Part shown: in pieces, positions 1 through 7,391 of the stretch
How the letters are laid out: the number at the start of each line of letters is the position of its first letter
How positions within the stretch are numbered: position 1 is the stretch's first letter
From: Burkholderiales bacterium
GTDB taxonomy: Bacteria > Pseudomonadota > Gammaproteobacteria > Burkholderiales > Thiobacillaceae
Direction: 5' to 3'
Length of the DNA stretch: 14,806 nucleotides
NCBI GenBank assembly: GCA_005790965.1
Contig: SXTL01000112.1
Location: 1-14,806, forward strand
Position numbers and translations under genes: made by a program
Notes under the pieces: generated by a model
The model's input: only the letters and a program-made list of their open reading frames with translations
Told to the model about the DNA's origin: nothing
Database searches by the model: none

Positions 1-1426
1 CCCCCGCCTCACCCACATGCCAAACGGGTTGTGGCCAGGCCGCCAAGGCCTCCAGACCCCACATTACAGCGGCAATCACACTATGCGTCAGCACCGCCAA
101 CCCCTCCCAGGGGAATAGCGCCGAGAACATCGCCAGCGGAACCACCAACAGACTAATGACCGGGATGGCAAAGGCATTGGCCAACGGCGACACCAGAGAA
201 AATTCATGAAACATCATCAACAACAAAGGCAACAAGGCTAGACTGGCTACCCACTGCGTCATCGCCCAAGCCTGCCACCAACGCGGCGGACGCAAGCGCC
301 CTGCACCGGCATAGAAAAGAGCGGCCACCGCCATGAACGAGAGCCAGAAACCGGCCGACAGCGCCGCCCACGGATCGATCAGGACCACCGCCGCCAAAGC
401 CACCGCCAAAACGCGTGAGGGCGAGTGCGCCAGGCCCAGCCAAACTCCGGAAACCATGGCCGCGATCATGTAGAGCGTACGCTGCGCCGGGATCCCGAAT
501 CCGGACAACAGCGTATAGACGATGGCCAGCACCAAGCCGGCGAGGGCCGCCGCCTTGACGGCCGGCACGCGCAGGGTCAGCCAGGCGACCCGCCGCCAGA
601 GGCCATACACCAGCGCATAAACCAACCCGGACAGGAGCGTGATATGCAGGCCGGAGATGCTCATCAGGTGCGTTACCCCGGTCATCCGAAAGACTCGCCA
701 CTGCGTATCAGGAATGGCATTCTGGTCACCCACCGCCAGCGCAATGGCGACTCCGGCAAAGGGCAGCGCCCTGCCCTCTTCATCAACCAACCGCTGCGCC
801 ATCCCGTCGCGTAAATGCTGGCGAAAAGCATCGATCCGGGCCCGGAAACCCGGTTCACACGAATCGACCCTCTGCACGGGCCCGGTCGCGCTCGCAAAGC
901 CGCGGATACCGCGTTCAAACAACCAGCCCTCCCGATCGGCGACGCCGGGGTTCTGGCTGGCATGCGGTTGCCGAAGACGCAAATCAAGGCGCAGACAATG
1001 GCCGCCTTTAGGGGCCATTGCCAACCACTTCGTCGCGGCCATAACCTGCAGCCGCTCAGGCAGAACACCAGCCTCGTCGCGGCTAACCCGCAAGACAAAG
1101 CGCCAACCATAGGCGGTCGCTTGCGGTAAACCCTCGACCACGCCAGTGACCGGGGTGGCAAGTCCAATCCAATGCGGCTCCACGCGGTCAGCCAGGCGCA
1201 GCTCGGCGCGTCCGGCCGCGTAATAAAACCCGGTAGCGAGGGCCATGAGCCCCACGCCACCCCAACGCAGCACGCCCCGATAACCCGTGGCGGGCAGAGG
1301 CCGCAAACCGTAATAGCCAATAAGCAGAAGCAGCGGTGCCCCCCACAAAGGGGCGAAGCTCGGCAAGACGGCCTGGGTCTGGAGCAGGGCCGCGCCTGCC
1401 GTGAACCAGACAATCAGCCAACGCAT
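1..1426 (-). CDS. comEC: ComEC/Rec2-family DNA uptake channel, N-terminal part (cut by window edge)
   Basis: ComEC is the inner-membrane channel that brings single-stranded DNA into the cytoplasm during natural transformation. Reading down from the ATG at 1426, the frame stays open for 475 codons to the window edge. The first ~240 residues contain hydrophobic segments and a DUF4131-like soluble region. The Competence domain follows, with its hallmark TGVTHLMSISGLHIT at about residues 249-263 and GIPAQRTLYM at about 311-320. After that come several further membrane helices. The C-terminal metallo-beta-lactamase-like domain of full-length ComEC (usually 700-800 residues) would lie outside the window, so it cannot be checked here. 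The gene is divergent from the DUF2062 gene. The family call is secure; whether the organism is really competent is not shown. Confidence 0.93.
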   Translation of the reverse strand, partial: MRWLIVWFTAGAALLQTQAVLPSFAPLWGAPLLLLIGYYGLRPLPATGYRGVLRWGGVGLMALATGFYYAAGRAELRLADRVEPHWIGLATPVTGVVEGLPQATAYGWRFVLRVSRDEAGVLPERLQVMAATKWLAMAPKGGHCLRLDLRLRQPHASQNPGVADREGWLFERGIRGFASATGPVQRVDSCEPGFRARIDAFRQHLRDGMAQRLVDEEGRALPFAGVAIALAVGDQNAIPDTQWRVFRMTGVTHLMSISGLHITLLSGLVYALVYGLWRRVAWLTLRVPAVKAAALAGLVLAIVYTLLSGFGIPAQRTLYMIAAMVSGVWLGLAHSPSRVLAVALAAVVLIDPWAALSAGFWLSFMAVAALFYAGAGRLRPPRWWQAWAMTQWVASLALLPLLLMMFHEFSLVSPLANAFAIPVISLLVVPLAMFSALFPWEGLAVLTHSVIAAVMWGLEALAAWPQPVWHVGEAG

Positions 1427-1452
1427 GAATCAGCCCGTCCCGTGGTTCGGAC

Positions 1453-1458
1453 TACAAT
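1453..1458 (+). promoter_or_regulatory. possible -10 element for the DUF2062 gene
   Basis: TACAAT lies in the short gap between divergent comEC and the DUF2062 gene. It would place transcription start near 1465, upstream of the ATG codons at 1479 and 1497. No convincing -35 hexamer sits 17 bases upstream, so this is a weak call. Confidence 0.25.
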
Positions 1459-1496
1459 GACCTGCCGTGCGTCAAGAAATGTCATCATTCATCACC

Positions 1497-2045
1497 ATGC
1501 CCCGCAAGCATTTTCGCAAGATTCTCCCCGATCACGCGACGATCCGCGATCACCGCCATCTGCGCTGGGCCGGGACTTGGCTCAAACACCCCAACCTTTG
1601 GCACCTGAATCGGGCCTCCGTGGCTGGCGGTGTCGCCGTTGGCATGATCGGCGCCCTGGTTCCGGGCCCGGTACAGATGTTCTCTGCGGCCCTCTTGGCC
1701 ATTGCCTTTCGGGTCAATCTGCCAGTCGCGGTCGCCACAACCTTGATCTCGAACCCCCTGACCTGGCCTTTCATTATCATCGCTGCGCTGGCCATCGGAG
1801 AATTCCTGCTCGGCACAAAGGCGACTGTCCCCCCGCTTGACCTGCAGTTTGACTGGAGCGACTGGACTGCCTTCCTGCCCGAATTCTGGCACTGGCTGCT
1901 TAGTTTGGGCGAAGCCTTTTTGCTCGGCGAGGTGGTCCTCGCCGGCCTCCTTGCCGCGCTCGGCTATGCGGCTGTACGCATCGGCTGGCGGCTCTATCTG
2001 CTGGCTTACCTCAAGCGCCGCCAAGCGCGCCGACAGAAGCCTTAA
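1497..2045 (+). CDS. DUF2062 family inner-membrane protein
   Basis: This is a 182-residue member of the DUF2062 family, small membrane proteins of unknown function that are common in proteobacteria. From the chosen start the protein begins MPRKHFRKILPDH, which matches the conserved N-terminus of the family. The family core follows: a basic segment, HPNLWHLNR at about 31-39, a hydrophobic stretch with PGPVQMFSAALLA, and SNPLTWP at about 85-91. A second hydrophobic stretch lies near residues 135-165, and the tail is very basic (KRRQARRQK). In-frame alternatives are ATG at 1479 and GTG at 1467; none has a clear Shine-Dalgarno, and homology favours 1497. The stop codon directly abuts the stop of soxA on the other strand. 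Its role is unknown; a membrane location is clear. Confidence 0.85.
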   Translation: MPRKHFRKILPDHATIRDHRHLRWAGTWLKHPNLWHLNRASVAGGVAVGMIGALVPGPVQMFSAALLAIAFRVNLPVAVATTLISNPLTWPFIIIAALAIGEFLLGTKATVPPLDLQFDWSDWTAFLPEFWHWLLSLGEAFLLGEVVLAGLLAALGYAAVRIGWRLYLLAYLKRRQARRQKP

Positions 2046-2930
2046 TCAGGGACGCTCAGACGGAACACTGACTGGATAGCCATTGGTCAGCGCGGTCAGA
2101 AACACCTCTACATCCGTATAGGCCGGACTGCCGGGTTTAAGGGCGTTGAACCCCAAATCTAGGCTGCACTGAGCGAAGCGTATATGCAGTGAGGTAATGC
2201 CAAAGCGATCTCGATAGACTGGGTAATGGGCCGCATCGCCATACGGCGAGGTGACCACGGTGGCCCGCAGCGACTGGCCCACCCGCCCGACATGACAGGA
2301 GGCACAGGACATGTTGTTGCGCCCGACCTTTTGATGAAAAAGTCGCTCGCCCCGCTTCCAGGCCTCGCGCAGCGGGCCCGAACTGACATCAATCTTGATC
2401 GGCATACCCAGACTCTGGGAGGCAATGTAAATGGATACAGCGCTGTTGTCATAGCTGCCATTCTGCAGGGTCTCACTCTCCAGGGCGGCACAATGCTCAA
2501 TCACCTCTTCCAAGCCCGCAACCCGTCTAAGATCCGTGCGATAGGCCGGAAAATGCGTCCGCAAACCTCGCAGTGTCGTCTCGTATTGACCGTTAAGGCG
2601 ATACATGACCAGACAGTTCTTGAAGGTTCCCGCGCGATTAAGCTTGTTGAATAGCACCAAGCCCCGGTCCAGGGCCAAGTGGCCCGCATGCATTTCCTTG
2701 TTAAAGGGATAGTCGAGGTGCTTCCAATTTAGCTTCCAGCTATCGTCCGGGTGTCCAGCCAAACGCAGATCCAGTTTGGTGGGATCCTTCCAGTAACGAT
2801 AGGTTCCGGTTAGTTGCGAATCGCCGCTGACATGCGGCTCAAAATGTTCGGCCGGGGTATATTCTTTGTAGGGCTCATCCGCCCAAGCCGGTGCCAATAA
2901 CAGGCCCAGCACGACAATTAGGTTACGCAT
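2046..2930 (-). CDS. soxA: SoxA, L-cysteine S-thiosulfotransferase subunit, mono-haem type
   Basis: SoxA, with SoxX, forms the periplasmic c-type cytochrome that couples thiosulfate oxidatively to the SoxY carrier cysteine, the first step of the Sox pathway. The 294-residue protein has a signal peptide ending near AWA-DEP. It has one haem motif, CASCH at residues 209-213, and a cysteine in RFAQC (Cys255) where SoxA carries its catalytic persulfide-bearing ligand, followed by the usual C-terminal helix and NGYPV. Where di-haem SoxA has its first haem motif there is only Cys106 (KNCLVMY, no His), with a partner Cys147 (EEVIEHC). This fits mono-haem SoxA proteins in which a disulfide replaces haem 1. 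The start lies two bases after the soxX stop, with a TGGAG ribosome site inside the soxX tail, so the pair should be co-translated. soxYZB are not in the window. Confidence 0.92.
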   Translation of the reverse strand: MRNLIVVLGLLLAPAWADEPYKEYTPAEHFEPHVSGDSQLTGTYRYWKDPTKLDLRLAGHPDDSWKLNWKHLDYPFNKEMHAGHLALDRGLVLFNKLNRAGTFKNCLVMYRLNGQYETTLRGLRTHFPAYRTDLRRVAGLEEVIEHCAALESETLQNGSYDNSAVSIYIASQSLGMPIKIDVSSGPLREAWKRGERLFHQKVGRNNMSCASCHVGRVGQSLRATVVTSPYGDAAHYPVYRDRFGITSLHIRFAQCSLDLGFNALKPGSPAYTDVEVFLTALTNGYPVSVPSERP

Positions 2931-2932
2931 GC

Positions 2933-3460
2933 TTACTCCAGACTCTGCAGATAGGCCACAACATCGCGAATATCCTGATCAGACAGGATACCCAGCGCCC
3001 CAAAAGGAGGCATCACGGCCCTGGGCGCAGTGATACGGACATCGTAGATCTGCTGGTAAATATCGGCATCGCTCATCCGCAGCTGCTTGTAATGGTTGAG
3101 CTTGCGACCAAAGGTGCCGGGCCAATCTTCGCCAGGAATTTCGTGACAGGTCACGCAGTTGCCGCGCCGGGTATCCATGACGATCATCCGTCCGCGTACC
3201 GCATCACCCCGCAATGGAGCCACATATTGCGCGTGTTGCGGCCGTGGCATAGCCCGGGGATCGTCTTCACATAAAGTGGGCCAAGGGGATAAATCCATGG
3301 CGTAAGGAACCCACTCCAAGCGACCACTATCCACCTTAACCTTCGGCATCAAGGTTTTGGTCGGCATTTTGGAATCAACCATCTCGCCCGGGGTATATCC
3401 ATAGCCAAGAGGACTCCCGCACAAAAATGCCACCAGAATCACCCGCCATATCGTATGCAT
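2933..3460 (-). CDS. soxX: SoxX, mono-haem cytochrome c of the SoxAX complex
   Basis: SoxX is the small electron-accepting cytochrome subunit of SoxAX. It takes electrons from thiosulfate conjugation and passes them to soluble cytochromes. From the ATG at 3460 it is 175 residues long. A signal peptide covers about residues 1-21, one haem site lies at CVTCH (102-106), and a likely distal methionine lies in PRAVMPPFG (Met150). The C-terminal helix (LSDQDIRDVVAYLQSL) is typical of class I cytochromes c. An upstream in-frame ATG at 3493 would put charged residues before the signal peptide. The 3460 start has a strong AGAGGAG six bases upstream and is preferred. It precedes soxA directly and lies 77 bases downstream of lolD on the same strand, leaving room for its own promoter. 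Confidence 0.92.
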   Translation of the reverse strand: MHTIWRVILVAFLCGSPLGYGYTPGEMVDSKMPTKTLMPKVKVDSGRLEWVPYAMDLSPWPTLCEDDPRAMPRPQHAQYVAPLRGDAVRGRMIVMDTRRGNCVTCHEIPGEDWPGTFGRKLNHYKQLRMSDADIYQQIYDVRITAPRAVMPPFGALGILSDQDIRDVVAYLQSLE

Positions 3461-3466
3461 ACGCCA

Positions 3467-3473
3467 CTCCTCT
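3467..3473 (-). promoter_or_regulatory. ribosome binding site deciding the soxX start
   Basis: AGAGGAG on the minus strand stands six bases before the ATG at 3460. It supports this start over the upstream ATG at 3493 and restores a normal signal peptide at the N-terminus. Confidence 0.75.
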
Positions 3474-3537
3474 AATGCATTATCCGGATTCAATAATCCT
3501 TTATACGAGCAAGTCTATCACCCCAGCGGCGTAGGCG

Positions 3538-4218
3538 TCATCCAATAAGTGCACCGTCTTGAAGGGTCAAGATGCGCTGCATGCGGTCCGCCAGCACCGG
3601 ATCATGCGTCACCACCAGCAAAGAGACCTGGTGCTGCTGACTGAGGCTCAGCAACAGATCTTGGATATGACTCGCCGTGTGGCGGTCCAAGTTGCCGGTC
3701 GGTTCGTCCATTAGCACACAAGCCGGGCGCGTCACCAAGGCGCGGGCAATGGCGGCCCGCTGCCGTTCACCTCCGGACAGCTCGCCGGGACGGTGCGCCA
3801 AGCGGTGTCCCAATCCCACCTCCTCCAAGGCAGCGGAAGCCTGCGCCTGCGCCTCGCCCCACGCCATTCGACGCAGGATTAGGGGCATGGCCACATTCTC
3901 CAGGGCCGTAAATTCGGGTAGGAGATGATGGAACTGGTACACGAAGCCTAGGCTGCGATTACGCAACCTGCAGCGTTCGCTTTCCCCGATATAAGCCAGA
4001 TCCTGGCCATTCAGGATCACCTGACCGGCATCGGGCCGATCGAGCCCACCCAAGAGGTGAAGCAGCGTGCTCTTGCCCGACCCCGAGGCGCCCATAATCG
4101 CGACCTGCTCGCCCACCCCAACGCTGAGGCTAACCCCCGTCAACACAGGAACTACAACGGAACCCATCTGGTAACCCTTGCAGAGGCCCTGACAGGCCAA
4201 GGCCATGGGATTATTCAT
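3538..4218 (-). CDS. lolD: LolD, ATPase of the lipoprotein-releasing ABC transporter
   Basis: LolD powers the LolCDE complex, which extracts outer-membrane lipoproteins from the inner membrane and hands them to LolA. The 226-residue protein shows every ABC ATPase element: Walker A GASGSGKST at 43-51, the Q-loop glutamine in FVYQFHHLLPEF (about 95), signature LSGGERQRAAIARAL from 147, Walker B CVLMDEPTGNLD with catalytic Glu172, and switch His205 in VVTHD. FHHLLPEF is typical of LolD and separates it from other MacB-like ATPases. The frame stays open upstream, but that part is only the antisense-frame shadow of lolC. The true ATG overlaps the lolC stop by eight bases (ATGAATAA), indicating translational coupling. 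A second ATG four codons later is possible. Confidence 0.95.
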   Translation of the reverse strand: MNNPMALACQGLCKGYQMGSVVVPVLTGVSLSVGVGEQVAIMGASGSGKSTLLHLLGGLDRPDAGQVILNGQDLAYIGESERCRLRNRSLGFVYQFHHLLPEFTALENVAMPLILRRMAWGEAQAQASAALEEVGLGHRLAHRPGELSGGERQRAAIARALVTRPACVLMDEPTGNLDRHTASHIQDLLLSLSQQHQVSLLVVTHDPVLADRMQRILTLQDGALIG

Positions 4219-5467
4219 AGCGCAAGGCCTCCGCTGGATGCACGCGTGACGCCCGCCAGCTCGGATACAGCGTGGCCAGGAAGGAAAGCAACAGGGATAC
4301 CCCCCCAACCCACAACACATCACCCAACACCAGCTTGGAGGGCAGTTCAGAAATGTAATAAACATCAGCCGGGAACAAGTCCTGGCCGAGCATTCGCTCG
4401 ATGAATGGCACCACGGTCTCGATGTTAAGCGCCAGCAAGACACCCAGCGACACGCCACTCAGGGTGCCGATCACGCCAATCAGGCTACCTTGCACCATAA
4501 AGATTTGCATTACGGAACCGGGCTGCATCCCCAGGGTGCGCAGAATGGCAATATCGGACTGTTTGTCCTGCACCGCCATCACCAGAGTCGAGACAATATT
4601 GAACGCCGCCACCGCTACGATCAGGGACAAGATGATGAACATCATGCGCTTCTCGATCTGCACGGCACGGAAGAAGTTGGCGTGGCTCTGAGTCCAGTCC
4701 GACACCGCATATTCGCTGTTGAGGGTATTGACCAAGGCCCGGCGAACCTGCGGGGCCGCATCCATATTGGCCAATTTCAGGCGCAGGCCCGAGACCGCCG
4801 CACCGGTGCGCAAGAGCTTGGCAGCGTCATCAATATGAAGGAAAGCCAGACCGGCATCGTATTCATACATGCCCGCCTCAAAGACACCAACCACCGTAAA
4901 TTGCTTCATGCGCGGGATCATGCCTGCGGGCGTCACCACGCCCTGGGGCACCACCAGAGTCAAGCGGTCGCCGCGAAACACACCCAGTGCCCGGGCCAGT
5001 TCGGCACCGAGGACAATATTGAATTCACCGCCACGCAGATCCTCGAGGCGCCCCGACTTCATCCGCGATGGTACCTCATCGACCTGCCCTTCCCGGTCCG
5101 GCAACACCCCGCGTAACATCACCCCACGCGTCTCGCCACCCGCCGCCAGCAGGCCTTGGCCGTTGATATAGGGTGCTGATCCGATGACCGCAGATTGCTC
5201 TCGCACCCGAGCGTCCAGCGCTGGCCAGTTCTCCAGGCGGCCATCGTGACCACTCATCTCGATATGCGCCGCCACCCCGAGAATACGGTTACGCAACTCC
5301 TCCTGAAAACCGTTCATCACCGCCATCACCACAATCAGGGCCATCACGCCCAAGGCAATACCGGCCATGGAGACGACTGAAATAAATGAAATGAAATGGT
5401 TACGGCGTTTGGCCCGCGTATAACGCAGGCCAATCCACAGCTCAAAAGGCCAACCTGACAGATTCAT
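4211..5467 (-). CDS. lolC: LolC/LolE, membrane subunit of the lipoprotein-releasing complex
   Basis: This 418-residue permease of the LolC/LolE family forms the transmembrane part of the lipoprotein release machine. It has the standard four-helix layout. TM1 lies at about 25-51 (with MAGIALGVMALIVVMAVMNGF), followed by a periplasmic domain of about 220 residues. Three helices then lie near 275-299, 322-348 and 380-402, and the conserved cytoplasmic end is PSWRASRVHPAEALRYE. The motif DIAILRTLGM at about 305-314 is the coupling region of FtsX/LolC-type permeases. The start at 5467 (MNLSGWPFELWIGLRY) matches family N-termini; an ATG at 5521 would add 18 unrelated residues. With one permease gene next to lolD, this may be a LolF-like single permease acting as a homodimer, but a second copy elsewhere cannot be excluded. 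Confidence 0.92.
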   Translation of the reverse strand: MNLSGWPFELWIGLRYTRAKRRNHFISFISVVSMAGIALGVMALIVVMAVMNGFQEELRNRILGVAAHIEMSGHDGRLENWPALDARVREQSAVIGSAPYINGQGLLAAGGETRGVMLRGVLPDREGQVDEVPSRMKSGRLEDLRGGEFNIVLGAELARALGVFRGDRLTLVVPQGVVTPAGMIPRMKQFTVVGVFEAGMYEYDAGLAFLHIDDAAKLLRTGAAVSGLRLKLANMDAAPQVRRALVNTLNSEYAVSDWTQSHANFFRAVQIEKRMMFIILSLIVAVAAFNIVSTLVMAVQDKQSDIAILRTLGMQPGSVMQIFMVQGSLIGVIGTLSGVSLGVLLALNIETVVPFIERMLGQDLFPADVYYISELPSKLVLGDVLWVGGVSLLLSFLATLYPSWRASRVHPAEALRYE

Positions 5468-5573
5468 GTAAAGCCTTTGACGAGGCAAAAAGAAAAAAGG
5501 GCCACAGACATGGGAAGACATTGTAACGGCCCTCCGCCCCGCCGTCCGTCCTCATCGCATTGCGGTGGCCGCG

Positions 5574-5587
5574 TTGATGCGCATCAA
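5574..5587 (+). promoter_or_regulatory. perfect FNR/ANR-type operator
   Basis: TTGAT-GCGC-ATCAA matches the FNR consensus TTGATNNNNATCAA at all ten defined positions. Its last base is separated by exactly 22 bases from the -10-like TAGAAT at 5610-5615. This is the spacing of a class II FNR-activated promoter, with the operator centred at -41.5. It lies between divergent lolC and the unknown gene at 5651; position and strand spacing favour control of the latter. ANR, DNR and other FNR-like proteins bind near-identical sites, so the exact regulator is open. Confidence 0.82.
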
Positions 5588-5609
5588 TCGGCGATGAGCG
5601 GGTTTTCGT

Positions 5610-5615
5610 TAGAAT
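5610..5615 (+). promoter_or_regulatory. -10 element of the predicted FNR-dependent promoter
   Basis: TAGAAT differs from TATAAT at one position and has no good -35 hexamer at the usual distance, as expected for an activator-dependent promoter. Predicted transcription start is near 5622, giving a leader of about 29 bases before the ATG at 5651. It would place the in-frame ATG codons at 5510 and 5594 upstream of the transcript, ruling them out as starts. Confidence 0.65.
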
Positions 5616-5650
5616 ACGCGCATCAGCTATCCAACCCAGTTCAACCTGCC

Positions 5651-6814
5651 ATGTCGTCCGGTCCCCGCGAAATCACTACCCCTTACCGCCCCATCCCTTT
5701 GGATGTCCCGGAAGGAATGAAGCCCAACGAGTTTTTCAACAGTGCCGAAAATCTTAACGACCTGATGCACAACAACGGTCTACTGAAAAATCCGGAAGGC
5801 CTGCTGCTATATCGCAAGGCCATCGGCCACAGCAATCTGTTCGACGCCTCGATCATTTACAACACCTCGCAGTCCGTTCTCGACCCGCTAGGCCGACCGG
5901 TGCGCCGCACCCAAGTTCCCGAGGCGGTGAAGAATGTCTGGAACCGCATGAACCAGATCCTCTTCGATTACATGTTGGAACTCTACCCAGACCCGGAAAA
6001 GCACCTCATCCTGGCCGGCGAGGCAAGCTTGGATGCCACCTGGCCACTGACCTCGCCTGGGGTTCCTTCGATCCGCATGCTACATAACCACTTCATCGTC
6101 TTTGACAAGGTCGAGTTGCAGGCCGCCCCATTCGCCGATGAGGCCAACCCTAACTTGACCGACGGTGGCCAGCACTCTCTGTTTCAGGCCCACATGCGCG
6201 ATATCTACCGCGCCTTTTTCGACGAATTAGACCTCTCCATTCTCAAGCCCTGCCAGTCCGGTTCCTGCCGCATTGCCCTGACCGGTTATCCGCAAGGGCT
6301 GCCTAGTTGGGAAGTTCACGGCGGGGCCGCCGCTCTCAAGGATCCGCGCTTCTGGAAGGAATACGACATCCTGCTCAAAGGCTTCATCGATTTCTACCGC
6401 AGCTTTTTCAGCCAGGTCTCGACCCGCAATGCGCCGCCGCCCCGCGATCTGAACTTTCCGCAGTTGGTCGAGAACAAACTGCAGTTCAATAACGACTTCC
6501 TTAAAACCGCCAAGATGGTGCGCGACCGTTGCATCAAGGATGCCAAATACGCCAACGCGATTCGCTGGCAGCCCGCCTTCAAACAACTGATCTATCGTAA
6601 CGATGCCGGCAATCTCATTGTCACCATCAGCCAAAACTCCATTGGCAACGCCATCACTGAGCTCCTTGGCGTGGTCGTCAAACGGGTGCCGGATGCCGAG
6701 GCCTACGCTCAAGCCGAGCCCGCCCTGATTGAGAAGCTCTTGGCCGTGCGACAGCGCCTGATCGAAGCCGATCTAGGCGAGGGCATCGCCACCCCCGCCT
6801 GGCCTGCTGCGTGA
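5651..6814 (+). CDS. uncharacterised 387-residue cytoplasmic protein under an FNR-type promoter
   Basis: I do not recognise this family. The 387-residue product has no signal peptide or membrane helix and looks like a soluble cytoplasmic globular protein. Stretches that look like conserved cores are PSIRMLHNHFIVFDK (about 139-153, two histidines spaced His-x-His), the cysteine pair CQSGSC at 201-206, the segment GLPSWEVHGGAAALKDPRFW at about 216-235 followed by an amphipathic helical region, and LIVTISQNSIGNAITELLGV near 322-341. The histidines and the EVHGG loop could make a metal or nucleotide site, but this is a guess. The start is set by the predicted transcription start near 5622. ATG codons at 5510 and 5594 lie upstream of it, and no strong Shine-Dalgarno is present. 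The RpfE-like gene follows after ten bases. Codon use and composition match the neighbours, so it is a real gene. Confidence 0.8.
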   Translation: MSSGPREITTPYRPIPLDVPEGMKPNEFFNSAENLNDLMHNNGLLKNPEGLLLYRKAIGHSNLFDASIIYNTSQSVLDPLGRPVRRTQVPEAVKNVWNRMNQILFDYMLELYPDPEKHLILAGEASLDATWPLTSPGVPSIRMLHNHFIVFDKVELQAAPFADEANPNLTDGGQHSLFQAHMRDIYRAFFDELDLSILKPCQSGSCRIALTGYPQGLPSWEVHGGAAALKDPRFWKEYDILLKGFIDFYRSFFSQVSTRNAPPPRDLNFPQLVENKLQFNNDFLKTAKMVRDRCIKDAKYANAIRWQPAFKQLIYRNDAGNLIVTISQNSIGNAITELLGVVVKRVPDAEAYAQAEPALIEKLLAVRQRLIEADLGEGIATPAWPAA

Positions 6815-6824
6815 GTAACCCCGC

Positions 6825-7391
6825 TTGAAAAATTTTTTTGCGCGCCTCTTTGGCCAAGCCCTGCCGCCTTTTGCTTCAGCTAAGGCTTTGCCTGGGGCTT
6901 CTCCCAGTGCGGCGCAATGTGCGGCCGAGGCTGGGCTCGAGACCGCCGGTTGGATCTGGTACTTTGCCCAGCCCATTCATCTTGAGGCCCGCATGGAACA
7001 TCTGGTTCCCAGCGCAGATCTCTCAGCCAGCCTTGATGCAAACGAATGGCAGCAGCTTGAGGCGGTGCTGAACGCCTATTTCGATGACGAGACATGGCGA
7101 TTCTTCCTGAACGAGAACCCAGTCCCGCGACTTTTCCTGCGCGTCACGACCCCTTTCGCTTTTAGCCCCCTACCCATCAGTGAGATCATTGGTCGCCCTA
7201 TTGCCAGCCACTGGCCCTCGACGACCGAGGCACGCCCCTTGGCAAGACCCCTCGCGCAGCGGCTGAACGAAATCCAGATGCTGCTCCACGAAAAACCCTT
7301 CAACGCGGAGCGTGAGGCCAGTGGCAAACCGCCCGTCAATGGCCTATGGCTTTGGGACAGCCCTTCCCGCCGCCTCGCTATCAAACCCTAA
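6825..7391 (+). CDS. short RpfE-like (COG4255) protein
   Basis: This protein matches the central part of the RpfE/COG4255 family, whose members are often labelled putative regulatory protein or, doubtfully, cofactor-independent phosphoglycerate mutase. Diagnostic blocks are WYFAQPIHLEAR (about 45-56; family form W-x-x-A-x-P-V-H-L), a run resembling L-x-x-x-L-N-x-H/Y-F near 78-86, and the very conserved RLNEIQMLLHE followed by NAEREASGKPPVNGLWLW (146-177). Family members I recall exceed 300 residues. This one has 188 and lacks both the N-terminal lobe and the roughly 100 residues after LWLW. An in-frame TAA at 6816 forces a start at or after 6819, and the first usable codon is TTG at 6825; the next ATG is 6993, inside the conserved region. 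It ends 48 bases inside the opposing ygjP gene. Function is unknown. Confidence 0.72.
   Translation: MKNFFARLFGQALPPFASAKALPGASPSAAQCAAEAGLETAGWIWYFAQPIHLEARMEHLVPSADLSASLDANEWQQLEAVLNAYFDDETWRFFLNENPVPRLFLRVTTPFAFSPLPISEIIGRPIASHWPSTTEARPLARPLAQRLNEIQMLLHEKPFNAEREASGKPPVNGLWLWDSPSRRLAIKP

Noticed and set aside
682..1413. Open frames of 243 and 165 codons on the minus strand inside comEC
   Set aside because: They are in a different frame from the continuous ComEC reading that carries the family motifs. Long shadow frames are expected in GC-rich DNA.
3486..3499. Small palindrome GGATT-CAAT-AATCC between lolD and soxX
   Set aside because: The stem is only five base pairs, without a U-run, so it does not make a credible lolD terminator. 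An operator role for soxXA cannot be supported.
5477..5650. N-terminal extension of the unknown protein
   Set aside because: It would need starts upstream of the predicted transcription start and would translate the FNR operator; the residues are low in order and unlike the rest.
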